From Nannobrachium achirus (taxonomy: Eukaryota; Chordata; Actinopteri; Myctophiformes; Myctophidae), in contig OY997650.1 in assembly GCA_963921795.1 (NCBI GenBank), forward strand, positions 16,258,435 through 16,322,434: 64,000 bases of DNA. The letters are read 5' to 3'. Both the position numbers and the translations under genes were made by a program. Numbering within the stretch: position 1 is the first letter of the stretch; every line of letters starts with the position of its first letter. The notes under the pieces are model-generated. The model did no database searches, was not told the DNA's origin, and saw only the letters and a list, made by a program, of their open reading frames with translations. This document shows positions 45,789 through 56,287 of this stretch, in pieces.

Positions 45789-46330
45789 CACGTGCGAGAG
45801 AGAGAGAAACGAGAGAGAGACAGAAACAGAGTGTATATTTCCTCTGTCTGTGTGAATCACCTAAAAACAGTCAACAAATCTCGCACGCCGCAAATGAGAG
45901 AGGGGGGAGGCAGCAAGAGAAGGCAGGAGAGAGAGAGAGAACAGCGCAAGGACTTGGTGGAAGTTTGAGGGAAAGAGAGAGAAAGACAGGGGGCGGACCC
46001 CCCCTGTCTTTCTCAGTCTTTCAGCAGTGTGCCGACGGGCCGTTATTCCGACACTAAAACTATAACCCTAACTCTACCCCCAACCCTAAACCTAACCTCA
46101 GTAAACCTTACCTCAGTAACTAACCTGCCGACGCTAAGTAACTAACCTGCCTTACGCTAAGTAACTAACCTGCCTTACTCTAAGTAACTAACCTGCCGAC
46201 GCTAAGTAACTAACCTGCCGACCATGTCGGAACAGCGGATAGTCGGGATAGTGAGCGGACCCCAGACAGGGGAGGGGGAGGGGGCAGGGGGAGAGAGCGA
46301 GAGAGAGAGACGGAGAGAGAAAGAGGGGGG
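43965..46330. repeat. Macrosatellite: three units of about 788 bp
   Basis: Units start with GCTAGCTCCGATGTCGG at 43,965, 44,754 and 45,540 (spacings 789 and 786). Each holds (GA)n tracts, a GTGTATATTTCCTCTGTC segment, telomere-like CCCTAACTCTACCCCCAACC, and a sub-repeat of CTAAGTAACTAACCTGCC. Differences between units are almost limited to GA and G run lengths, so the array is very young. A 60-bp lead-in is also doubled at 43,880-43,985, and a diverged single copy lies at 47,055-47,200. The many RERERERE or SLSLSLS frames are artefacts. Confidence 0.9.
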
Positions 46331-46639
46331 GGGGGGGGGGGGGGGGGGCGGGAGAGTGCACACACTCATTTGAGCTGTGAGAATAGACGGAGAGAGAAAA
46401 AAAGAGAGAGCAAAATAGTCCGTCGCCTCCTCCCTGTGTGAGTGCGTGGCTTGCGCACGCGAACACTCATGGACCTGTTGATGTGTGTTGCGCACCAGTA
46501 GCCACTAATCACAATATACAAATAGGCTACACCGCTACAAATGTACTGTCTGTGTTACTATCGGGAACCAGGCTTCAGATTCAACAATGGACAAGATGAT
46601 CTGACTGCCTCTGCTCCGCTCTGAGAGGGGAGAGGTTGG

Positions 46640-46703
46640 CGGCCCTTCGGGCCACTCACATCTAGAGTTCGGCCCACTCACCTCTTCACAGCAACATACT
46701 GTC

Positions 46704-46798
<95 letters not shown>

Positions 46799-46820
46799 GG
46801 GTGTGTGTGTGTGTGTGTGT
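46640..46820. repeat. GC hairpin followed by (TG)n tract
   Basis: GGCCCTTCGGGCC with CTCACATCTAGAG, as at 20,821, then about 55 TG dinucleotides from 46,708 with one AGGGG interruption. Confidence 0.85.
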
Positions 46821-47272
46821 TGCTAAAATGAAAACATTGAAATAATGAAAATAAAACATTGGCAAGGCCTATTATAGTAATAATAATAACACAATTAGGC
46901 CAAAACTTTTTTTCTTTTCAAAAAACTTTTTTTTTTTCTCAAAAACCCATTACAAATCCATTTGATTGCTGGTATACCGTGAGGGCCCCCGGAGGGGGCC
47001 CGAGCTCTAGATTTGAGGGCCCCCAAAGGGGGCCCGAAATTCTAGTTACATTTAATTTCTCTTAAAGCCGCATCCCACTTCCAAGCCCATTCACGCCCAC
47101 TTTACATCCACTTCAACTCATAGGTAGAGCAGATGTCGGTAGAACGTAGGGAATAAAACCGCCCATAACTCTATCATTGGCCCCCCGTTGCCATGGTGAC
47201 CGCCGTCCATTGGCTCGTATTCCCAGCTATGAGACCGGCGGATCCAATTTCAACCGAGGGGGGCGTAGCCAG

Positions 47273-47349
<77 letters not shown>

Positions 47350-47640
47350 AGCTAAGTTAGCTCACAACTTTCCACTTTTCTCTTTCACCTCAATCGCAGT
47401 AACATCTGTATACACCACGTCCTCGCATCACCAATACGTTTTATTTTTTATTTTTTTCAAAACTTTTTTTTTTCCAAAACTTTTTTTTTTTCCAAATTTT
47501 TTTTTTCTCAAAAAACTTTTTTTTTTCTCAAAAAACTTTTTTTTCTCAAAAAACTTTTTTTTCTCAAAAAACTTTTTTTTCTCAAAAAACTTTTTTCTCT
47601 AAAAAAAAAACATATTTGGCCATTACACACACCACACTGC
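46821..47640. repeat. Simple-repeat block inside the hAT element
   Basis: Two G/C hairpins (GGGCCCCCGGAGGGGGCCC at 46,983 and GGGCCCCCAAAGGGGGCCC at 47,019), a diverged satellite lead-in (47,055-47,200), a (CA)n tract (47,275-47,344), and a tandem of about 18 bp, CTCAAAAAACTTTTTTTT (about 47,500-47,600). Nothing coding. Confidence 0.75.
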
Positions 47641-48237
47641 CGCAACATGGCGGTGAGGGCCGCGCAGCGGCCTCGGGCCGCAAACTTCTAGTTTTCATAC
47701 ATTTTTGAAAAAGCTCCAGGGAGCCACTAGGGCGGCGCTAAAGAGCCGCATGCGGCTCTAGAGCCGCGGGTTGCTGACCCCCGATATAGTAGGACTACAT
47801 GTGGGTCAAAGACTGTATGAAACATTGTTGTCAAACTATAGGCCTACAGTAATAGGATGTTTGACTGCAAATCTGGACTCCAAATTTGCATCCTGTTTAA
47901 TATTTGTTTTGATTTATTTCATCATAAAGTATATTTGCACGGGTCACTTTCAGTGTTCCTTCTAACATAATTCTGTTACATATTTAACCTTTTCCGGTTA
48001 TATACTTTCCATTATTGGTTAATGGGAGATTTATCACAAGGAATTCATAAAAAGGAAAGGTCAGTTAGACTTCTAGGCCTATGGGACAGTCGCTATCCCT
48101 GTCTTTCCAGCCACCAACCCTGCATTTCAATGTAGAAGTGGGCCTATTTATTGAAAAGAACGTACCAAGACAATACATTTTGCAAGACAATATTTAATGT
48201 ATTTATGAAAAAGCAAGGACCCGGCATTGTCCTAAAG

Positions 48238-48624
48238 CAGGGGTTCTCAAACTTTTAGGCTGTGACCTCCAAAATAAATTGAACTGGGGACCCCCACCCT
48301 GACAAGCACTTGGAATTGTAGGTTTACATTTAACATTACTCGTTCCATAGATAAATGTTGTGAAAATAGCCGATCTACAAGCTCACAACGCCTCGCCTCT
48401 TTCTTACTTAATATTTGCCAGTTTGATATTAAAAAGTCCTTGAAAGTCCTTAAATTGTCACTTTATAAATGTGCAGATACCCTGTAGTGTACATAATACT
48501 GTATGTTGGATTATTTACCGTCGAGTGAGAAAAACAAAATGACAAAAAGCTAATCATCTGGGGACCCCACAAAATAATTTGGGGACCCCACTTGGGGTCC
48601 CGACCCCAAGTTTGAGAACCACTG
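48238..48624. mobile_element. hAT MITE (387 bp)
   Basis: Terminal repeats CAGGGGTTCTCAAACTT and AAGTTTGAGAACCACTG. Target duplication TCCTAAAG / TCCTAAAC (8 bp, one mismatch). A half copy of the short hairpin repeat (48,360-48,398) is inserted inside. It is in intron 1 of EGF copy B. Confidence 0.8.
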
Positions 48625-49051
48625 TCCTAAACATTCTATAGTCCTAAAGCATTCGATTAATCTCCCATCTCCCTAACAACTATTTTAAATTTGCAGTTTT
48701 GGTGCAAAATGACCACAAAAATGTGTGAATTGAAATTATTATAGGAAACAGTTGTTGTTTCTTTACATTTTAGAGTTCATTGTCCAAATACTAGATTTCA
48801 CATCCAGAGATTCAGCATAACATTTTATTTCATTTCATAAACTTTGTTTATGTCCTGACAGACACAACATACTTGTTGTTTAGTTGTTTCTCTCTATTTA
48901 GATCCACATTACAACCTTAGTTGTTGAGTGCCCTCAATCAGGACACAGAGACACATCCATATTAGATTATTAATATTTATCCATTCAGGGTTTCGTATTA
49001 CGGTAGTTCTTGCAGTGGTGGACAGTAACAGAGTAAATGTACTTGAGGATA

Positions 49052-49490
49052 ATAATAATAATAATAATACATTTTATTTGTAATGCACTTTACATTTGAC
49101 AACAAACCTCAAAGTGCTACAGTACAGAAAAATAAAAACATAGGATAAGGCAATTGCAAAGAGCAGTCAAAACAAGTTAAAACAAGTTGAAAAGGCGCAG
49201 GGTTTTAAAAGCTAACCAAAAGCTTTGTTAAAAAGGAAAGTCTTTAGGCCTCTTTTAAAAACATCAACAGACTGTGGAGCTCTTAGGTGGTCTGGGAGCG
49301 AGTTCCACAGCAGGGGGGCGGCTGCATAGAATGCTCTATCTCCCATAGTGCGGAGCTTGGTTTGGTTTTCTGTTCTTTTAGTCTGTTTGTGTTGCCAGAG
49401 CGGAGGCTGCGAGTTGAGGGCTGTGGTTCGAGCAGTTCCTTGAGGTAGGGGGGGGGGGGGGGGCATTTCCGTAGATGCATTGAGGATATA
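49052..49490 (-). mobile_element. LINE 3' end
   Basis: On the minus strand it encodes MGDRAFYAAAPLLWNSLPDH and VDVFKRGLKTFLFNKAF, the conserved C-terminal tail of CR1-like LINE polymerases, followed by a 3'UTR and an (ATA)n tail at 49,052-49,070. 5'-truncated. Confidence 0.7.
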
Positions 49491-49607
49491 CTGTACTGTA
49501 TAGCCACTTGGTTGCAGCCAAATATCTAAGTCTCAAGTTTACTTTAAGAGTATAGGCCTGCCCTCAGTGCCCTGACTACCTTCTCATTTTTCCACTGGCA
49601 GTTCCAC

Positions 49608-50480
49608 ATTGATTGATTGATTGAAGGCTTTATTAGAAGTTTGCATAGGAAAAGGTACAGTTTCATGACGGTACAGTTCACTTGTACAAGGAGATCTAAA
49701 AGGAGATCCTAGAAAAGACTAAGCTTATTTCCACAGGAAACCATTAAAGTATCTCATATAACATTGAATGACAGACGAATAGAACACAGTACTATGCAGT
49801 AGATATAGTCAGTAAAACAAATAAATAAATAAAAAATTAAAGAACAAAATACAGTAAGTCAATACAAACAGAAAGTATACAGTTAGGGCTGGGCTGGGCT
49901 AGGTTTGTTTGAAGGGGCAGGGGAGGGGAGGGCTGGGCTCGGCTAGGTTTGTTTTTACCAGTTGCGAACGGCTGCTGCCTGTAAGTGGTTTTTCAGGGTG
50001 ATTTTAAAGGATGCTAGTGATCCACACTCCTTTAAGACCTTCGGTAAGGCATTCGACATTTTTGTGGTATCAGCAGAAGAACGAGTTTGACCCTTTCTTT
50101 GAGTTGACTCTGGGTTGAACGTGATCTGTGGCGCTGCCTCTGGTGTTGTAATTGTGGACATCTTGAACGTTTTTAAAGTATTTTGCCAGGTACATGGGTA
50201 TCTTAGTGGTGTAGTGTATCTTGTACACCAGGCCCATTGCAAGTTGCTGTACTCTGTCATCTACTCTGAGCCACCCCACTCTTAACTGGTGAGTAGCGGT
50301 GAGGTGAGTCTGATAGGGAAAGTTAAGCAGGACCCTAATTAGTTTATTTTGTGCTGCTTGGAGTTTAGTTTTTAGGGCTTGTGGGGCGTCACGATACCAT
50401 ACCATATGTGGACTCCGTAGTCAAAGAGGGGCTGGATTATTGCACCGGCTATGGTCTTCAGTGTGTTGAAATTGACCATT
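49608..50480 (-). mobile_element. LINE 3' end, uninterrupted relative of 29,374-31,021
   Basis: On the minus strand: VWYRDAPQALKTKLQAAQNK, GWLRVDDRVQQLAMGLVYK, HNYNTRGSATDH and LPKVLKECGSLASFKITL, with a TTGATTGATTGATTGAAGG tail at 49,608. Two frameshifts near 50,070 and 50,400 break it. It lacks the TTAA element found in the relative, which gives the empty insertion site. Confidence 0.75.
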
Positions 50481-51894
50481 GGGACATAGGATGAGGCAGA
50501 AGCTTACTTACCTGTCCTTAAGGTGTAATGACTGTCCCTTGGGAGGCCTGACAGGGATTACATGAGACAATACTCCATTATGTAATGCAGTCTTACTCAA
50601 CAGGCCTTAAGGTCCAAAAGAGGGAGTATTAGCATTTTGTCCGTAATCCAATAACGACCAATAGTGTCTAATCATATCTATCATATTCCCCTAATCAACT
50701 TGACATTGTGCTTCATATATAGATTTAGTGTGTGTAAAATTGTCGTGGGATCATTAAACCAAATTAGTTTCTACCCCTTTTTCCACTAAATGGGTGTGTA
50801 CAAACATCTGGACAAGAAACGTACTCATTAAACCCCCTTGTGTTTCTAAAGTCCCTTTTCCACTGACATGGCCCAAACACCACAGGAGCATTTCGCTGTT
50901 TCTATGTGTCATCTTTTTGACAACCAAACCTAACCCTAACCCTAATACTAACCTCCGTGGGGTGAGTCGCTATAACCCGCCTGACGCTCCGTCGTGGAAA
51001 TGATGGTCGTTCGAAGCGAGATTTCCCCAACAACAACCACTCCACTCCGCCCACTTGTGCCAGGTTTTCCACTACAAGGACCAGGGTAGAGTGGTGTGAA
51101 AGTGGTACTAAACATGGTACCAAAACAAATTAACTAATGAAATAATGAAATATCCTGTCGGGACTGGGATTCTAAATTATTGTGAACCTAAACTATCATC
51201 ATTGCTTTGCTAATGTGGCTGTGTCAATATCCCTTCCACTGTGCAAGTTTGATTAATGACAACTATATTTAACCGGCGAGCAAATCTCTATTACAATGTC
51301 TCTCTGTTATGTCCATCCATGTTACTTCCTCTGTTACCTCCAGCCTATATATAGCTGAATACACCATGCAGCCTAGGCCAGAGGTGGTCTAACATAAATA
51401 AATACTATACATGCACAGACGACAGACAGACTGTTTTATGGCCATGCTGTAAAAAAGATAAACATCTAGTAGAGAGCACTGCCTGTCATTCTTCCTGAGG
51501 GAAAAAAGGTTAGCCTGGCTTAGCCAGACAATATCCACCCTGCGTATCTGATTAGCTGCGCTAGGCTAGAAGAAAGGTAGCATCAGGAGACCACAAGGGG
51601 AGGTAAACTCAATTTCCCCTTAGAAAGTTGGTGTCATTCTTCTTTCTCCTTTGTACATTTAATATTTTGTATTTGTTGATGATATGTATTTTTGCCTTAT
51701 TTTGTTTAGGAATTGAATAGACCACAATGGACCCTAACCCAAGTCCCTTAGACGTTTTTGTGCTATCCTTTTAGCCTAAATGTCTGACTGTACCTGTTTA
51801 CATTTCTGGTTAATAAAGAATTCAATCAATCAAAAAAGCATTTCTAACTAGCTGTTCCTTGTTCACTAACCTTTCCCCTTCTTATTTTCCCTAG
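50481..51894. other. Intron 1 of EGF copy B; no gene
   Basis: 50,860-51,130 has a TTTTCCACTG...CTACAAGG arrangement suggestive of a DNA transposon relic, with a short CCCTAACCCTAA stretch near 50,930. From about 51,640 to 51,894 the sequence matches copy A intron 1 (about 3,840-4,100). Confidence 0.5.
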
Positions 51895-51950
51895 GTTTGC
51901 ACTACTGTGGTTGGTGTGTCTATGTGCAGTGCAGAAATACTGCTATGCAG
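51895..51950 (+). CDS. EGF-repeat gene copy B, exon 2 (signal peptide)
   Basis: Same 56-nt exon as 4,101-4,156, between a TTTTCCCTAG acceptor and a GTAATG donor. It encodes FALLWLVCLCAVQKYCYA, the hydrophobic core and cleavage region of the signal peptide. The exact conservation against a much altered intron supports function. Confidence 0.75.
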
Positions 51951-52017
51951 GTAATGCATCATGTAATCTCTCTGACGATGGGTTCCCAGATTGTGCATCA
52001 TGTGGCTGAAAGAAATG

Positions 52018-52190
52018 GTGACTGTCCTCTCAAGATGTCGCCCATGGGCCTGGGTGGTCCAGGCACCTAGGCTGCAAATGCCTCACAGCGCGTCGCGAGT
52101 TGGAATCCCAAACCCGACGAACTTTGCTGCATGTCACTCCCCAGCTCTCTCCCCCAGACTACACTATCACTATCAATAAAGGAATATATA
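52018..52190 (+). mobile_element. tRNA-derived SINE, orthologous to the one in copy A
   Basis: GGTGGTCCAGGCACCTAGG, a B-box-like GTTGGAATCC, a TTTGCTGCATGTCACTCC body and a CAATAAAGG tail. Same position in intron 2 as 4,185-4,390. Confidence 0.6.
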
Positions 52191-52708
52191 TGTTACCGGA
52201 TGTTTGGGTAACTCAGGACGTTCTATGTAAGAGCGCTTGTTTTGTCGTTCACCACACACCAATCACCACCAGGTGGCGACGACAGCTCATAGAGTTATAA
52301 TGCGACAGCCATTCACTAGTGAAGGCGCTGACGTCACTCGTTTGCGACTCTTTCTTTATTTACTAGCCTAGCCTAGCCTAGCCTAGCCTAGCCATTAGCT
52401 CCATTGTAGTCACTTGGACAGGGCGTTTATCGTGGGCTTGCCCAGGCCTTACGGCCTGGGCATAAATATAACGATTGCATTCACCACGGCTTCGTAACTT
52501 GCGTGGCGCTCCGCCGGCCGCGCGGCCCTGGCCCGCTCTTCGCGGCCACTCGCACCTGTGGTGCTCGGGGGCGAAGAGCAGGACCAAGGTCCGCTGGCCT
52601 GCGCGCCGCTTGCAATGTCGTGGACAATCGAGCGGCTCCGTTCCGCCCCGTGCTGCACGACGAGTGCTCCGTTTCTCGACCGTCCTGTTTCTCTAACAAA
52701 CCGTGACA
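52191..52708. mobile_element. Probable solo LTR (about 518 bp)
   Basis: Begins TGTTACCGG and ends CCGTGACA, a TG...CA pair, set in an AT dinucleotide stretch so that the 5-bp duplication (ATATA) cannot be proven. The sequence is absent from intron 2 of copy A, which is about 0.5 kb shorter. A CTAGC pentamer run (GCCTAGCCTAGCCTAGCC) lies near 52,368. Another insertion type is possible. Confidence 0.4.
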
Positions 52709-52929
52709 TATATATATATATATATACTATATACTATATACTATATACTATATACTATATGTATGTATGGACGGGGGAGTCATTTTGAGAGGACCGTAAT
52801 TATTACTATCAGTGTGACGTCACATTCACTTTGTCACTTTTTCTCACTTTTTCAGGACCCTCACATTCTCTATATACAGTATGTCAGTGATTTTTTTTAT
52901 TAACCACATTCCTATCTTTTATTTTCCAG

Positions 52930-55023
52930 ACGCTAACCTGGAGGAGTGCGAGGCAGCGGGCACCAAGTGCGACGCGTCGCACGCCAAATGTCTGAAAACC
53001 AGCGACGACTATGTCTGCATGTGTAACAGGGGCTTCCAGGGTGACGGCACGTCCTGCGAGGACAAGGACGAATGCATCACAGACCTGCACGACTGCCACG
53101 AGAAGGCCCTTTGCAACAATACCCTGGGCGGCTTCATCTGTGCCTGCCATCATGGCTACAACGGGGACGGCCGCCACTGCAATGACATCAACGAGTGTGA
53201 GACCAATAACGGGGGCTGCGATGCCCATGCACAGTGCACCAACAACGAGGGTGGGCGACACTGCGCCTGTAAGGCTGGCTTTGAAGGCAACGGGTTCCAG
53301 TGCACTGATAAAAACGAGTGTGTCGATGCATCAATCTGCCACTGGAATGCCACGTGCACCAACAACCCAGGATCCTATGTGTGTACCTGTAATACCGGAT
53401 ACAAGGGCAATGGAAACTACCTGTGTCTGGATATAGATGAGTGTTCAGAGACTCCCGGCGTGTGTGCCGCCTCATTCGGCTATAAAGGATGCCAAAACCT
53501 TCCTGGCTCATACCGCTGCACGTGCAGCAGTGGCTATGCAAGCAATGGCCAGACTTGTGAGGACATTGACGAGTGTTCTAAAAATATCTGCAGCGCGTAT
53601 GCAGAATGCACAAACACTATAGGCTCTTACCTATGTGCCTGTCGTGCCGGGTTCGTTGGGAATGGACAGACGTGTGTAGATGTCAATGAATGTAACTCAG
53701 AGAATAGGTGCCACCACGACGCAATTTGTATCAACAAGATGGGCACTTATGCATGCTCTTGTCGGGGTGGTTTCTTAGACTTAGGAGACGGTGAAAATTG
53801 TGCAGATATCGACGAGTGTGGGAAGCCTGAAATCTGCCCCGCTAGCTCCACCTGCGTTAACACTCCCGGGGCATACTACTGTGATTGTGGCAGTGGCTAC
53901 GTCTACAACAACTCCAAGTGCCACGATGAGGATGAGTGTGCCACGGGCCGCTGTAGTCCTTACGCTGAGTGTGCTAATTTCGCTGGCTCTTTCAGCTGCG
54001 AGTGTGGGACTGGGTACAGGGGCAATGGAATCACTTGTGTGGATGTAGATGAGTGCTCACTGGCCCAGAAGTGTCACTCCAATGCTCTCTGCACCAACCT
54101 CCTCGGCAGCTTCAACTGCAGCTGTCAGGTGGGCTACTCTGGAAATGGGGTGTTGCAGTGTAATGATATAAATGAGTGTCTAGTGGACAACGGAGGGTGC
54201 AGAAACAAGGCGACATGTGTCAATAACGAGGGCTCCTTCACCTGCCTGTGCCAACAAGGCTTCAACTTGATCAATGAAACCATTTGCCAAGACATAGATG
54301 AATGCCTGACCCTGGATGATCCGTGTGATGTCAACGAGGTGTGCACCAACACAGAGGGCTCGCACGAGTGCCCTTGCGATGTGGGGTTTTCCCGCCCAAC
54401 TGACACAATGCAGTGTATAGATGTGGACGAGTGCAAAGATAAACCGTGCCACACCAACGCCACATGTCTCAACTCCATCGGCTCCCACTCTTGCACGTGC
54501 AAGCGAGGCTTCACTGGCAACGGCTCACATTGCACGGACATAGACGAGTGCTCCGAAGTGGGTGCGTGCGACACCGATGCACTCTGCTCCAACACCATGG
54601 GAGATTATTCTTGCGCCTGTCTGCAAGGCTTCAGAGGTGACGGCTTCACCTGCGACGACGTGGACGAGTGTGCCCTCTCGAACACCACCTGCCCGTCCAT
54701 CTCCACGTGCGTCAATTCTCCCGGCGCCTACGTTTGCTCGTGTCTGAATGGCACACTGGCACACAATAATACCACCTGTGTGCCACCCAGCACGGAGTGT
54801 TCTCCCGAATGCCATCCTCACGGCCTTTGCCACACTTCACCTAACGGGTTCCAGTGTGTGTGTGACCTGGGCTATGTGGGCGATGGGGTAACCTGCTCAG
54901 ATATAGATGAGTGCCAGATGGAAGACGTTTGCACCCAAAATGAGACGGTCTGCATGAACATCCCTGGATCCTTCAACTGTGTCTGCAAACATGGCTATGA
55001 GCGGAACAGGACCGAGTGTGTCG
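52930..55023 (+). CDS. EGF-repeat gene copy B, exon 3 (17 EGF domains)
   Basis: A single exon of 2,094 nt, phase 1 at both ends (acceptor TTTTCCAG, donor GTAAAA). It encodes the mature N-terminus [11 protein letters not shown] and 17 EGF-like domains of about 40 residues with six cysteines each. Most start D-x-D/N-E-C and carry the aromatic residue before the fifth cysteine, the calcium-binding type; the first and the sixteenth ([12 protein letters not shown]) lack the acidic start. Tandem cbEGF domains form rigid calcium-stabilised rods in extracellular matrix proteins, so a secreted structural or adhesive role is likely. The exact orthologue is not clear. Normally each cbEGF domain has its own exon; here 17 share one. 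Frame is fully open. Confidence 0.9.
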
Positions 55024-55690
55024 GTAAAATTGAGCGAATTTATTTTCCTGAATAAATCTCTATAATACATTGAACATAATAACATTCATAGACATGTCTG
55101 AACTTTGAATGCACTCTTTGCAAAAAAAAGGGGGTTTAACCCTTTTTGGTTTAAAAAACAACACTAATATAAAATTTTAACTTAACAAATCATCATCATA
55201 CATTGACTTTGTCTCAATTCCAAACAATTAATTTGATATATATTGTAAATGTTTGCATTTATGCTTTGCTATATCACATTAAACACTGAAAGAGCTAGGC
55301 GTTTTTTACTGATAGCTGGAACTCATGTAAAATAAGAGCTGAACACACATGTGAACATGGGAACACACATTAATGTCACATACTGTTTGAATATACACTT
55401 GGAAGCACATGCTTCACAAACACGGACTGCATGTGAGGCACATATGAGCTTCTTGCACCTCCTGCAAGCAGTCTGTCTTCCTGTTTGCTGTTGTAGGACA
55501 CACTGAACAGTGCTTTCTCTTGCCAGATGCTTCAACTCTAAGTTCACTGTTTATTTTACCATTTCTATCATTTGGATTGTTTTGAATTGAGACAAAGTCA
55601 ATAGGCCTATATGATGATGATTAGTATTGTTTTTTTTAAACCAAATACCCCCCAGGTCAAAATGACCCGCGAACAGAATTAGAGTGTCAA

Positions 55691-55692
<2 letters not shown>
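55024..55692. other. Intron 3 of copy B, left part; no gene
   Basis: AT-rich intron sequence. TGACTTTGTCTCAATTC (55,205) and GAATTGAGACAAAGTCA (55,585) with flanking TCATCATCATA form an inverted pair about 380 bp apart, and CCTTTTTGGTTTAAAAAACA near 55,142 is mirrored near 55,630, so 55,140-55,650 is a foldback-type element. Confidence 0.5.

Positions 55693-55770
<78 letters not shown>
55693..55770. repeat. (GT)n microsatellite
   Basis: About 39 GT dinucleotides in intron 3 of copy B. Confidence 0.95.
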
Positions 55771-55772
<2 letters not shown>

Positions 55773-55821
55773 CTTCTACCTTTTTCTTTCAAATGAAAAT
55801 GTATAACGAACTTAAGGGTTA

Positions 55822-55940
55822 ATCAATTCAATTAAATTCAAATGAACTTTATTGGCATGAGAAATCATACGTTTACCATGCCAAAGCAAGTCAAAATATA
55901 ATAAACAATAATAGCAGTTAATCATAGTGATATAAACAAA
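55822..55940 (-). mobile_element. LINE 3' tail fragment
   Basis: CAATTCAATTAAATTCAA followed by TGAACTTTATTGGCATG and ACCATGCCAAAGCAAG, a familiar fish LINE 3' end in antisense orientation with a TTCAA-type tail. Confidence 0.5.
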
Positions 55941-56164
55941 GCCAGTTCTCAGCAGCACTAAAGCCAGAACTTCACTCAAAGTTCATCATAGCCTTTTTTG
56001 TGTCGAGGGAAAATTAGAAGCATTGATACTTGATAACATATTGTCCTATAGATGTACTGTCAAAGTCTAATTTTATTTCTCTTCTCTACCCTCTGTAACG
56101 TTTCTGTTCCCCTATCATCACCCTCTCCCAACCTCTATCGCTCTCCTACCATGTATCTCTGCAG

Positions 56165-56287
56165 ATGTGGATGAGTGTGAAACAGGGAAGCACGCATGCA
56201 GTGAGTTTGCCCATTGTTTGAACACTGTGGGTAGTCACCTCTGCTCCTGTCTCAGTGGCTTCACCGGCGATGGGATTAACTGTACTG
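56165..56287 (+). CDS. EGF-repeat gene copy B, exon 4 (one EGF domain)
   Basis: 123 nt, phase 1 at both ends, between CTCTGCAG and GTAAGC. It encodes one cbEGF domain, opening DVDECETGKHACSEF and closing SGFTGDGINCT. This is the classical one-domain, phase 1-1 exon, unlike its giant neighbours. It is the 18th EGF domain of the protein. Confidence 0.9.

Larger units (their letters stand above)
39838..47783. mobile_element. hAT transposon, 7.9 kb, with perfect 8-bp target duplication
   Basis: Termini CAGGGGTCGGCAACCC and GGGTTGCTGACCCCCG, flanked on both sides by ATATAGTA (39,830-39,837 and 47,784-47,791). Subterminal GAGCCATATTGGACC at the left and AGAGCCGCATGCGGCTC at the right are typical of a common vertebrate hAT group. 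Removing it joins two parts of intron 1 that are contiguous in copy A (about 3,135). It encodes only the N-terminal part of a transposase and has been filled with a 3.3-kb element, a 788-bp satellite and microsatellites. Confidence 0.85.

Noticed and set aside
44031..46057. Repeated RERERERE and SLSLSLS frames
   Set aside because: Translations of (GA)n tracts in the 788-bp satellite, recurring with its period.
47177..47602. 141-codon frame
   Set aside because: Runs through a (CA)n tract and an 18-bp T-rich tandem repeat.
50930..50955. Internal telomere repeat
   Set aside because: Only about three CCCTAA-like units, as also in the 788-bp satellite; too short to call.
52881..52929. Methionine at 52,881 as start of copy B
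   Set aside because: It lies in intron 2. The split signal peptide in exons 1 and 2 gives a better supported N-terminus.
55024..55055. Stop after KIERIYFPE as the end of the copy B protein
   Set aside because: A donor at 55,024 in phase 1 joins to exon 4 at 56,165, and the EGF array continues; the extra residues are intron. An alternative short isoform is possible but unsupported.
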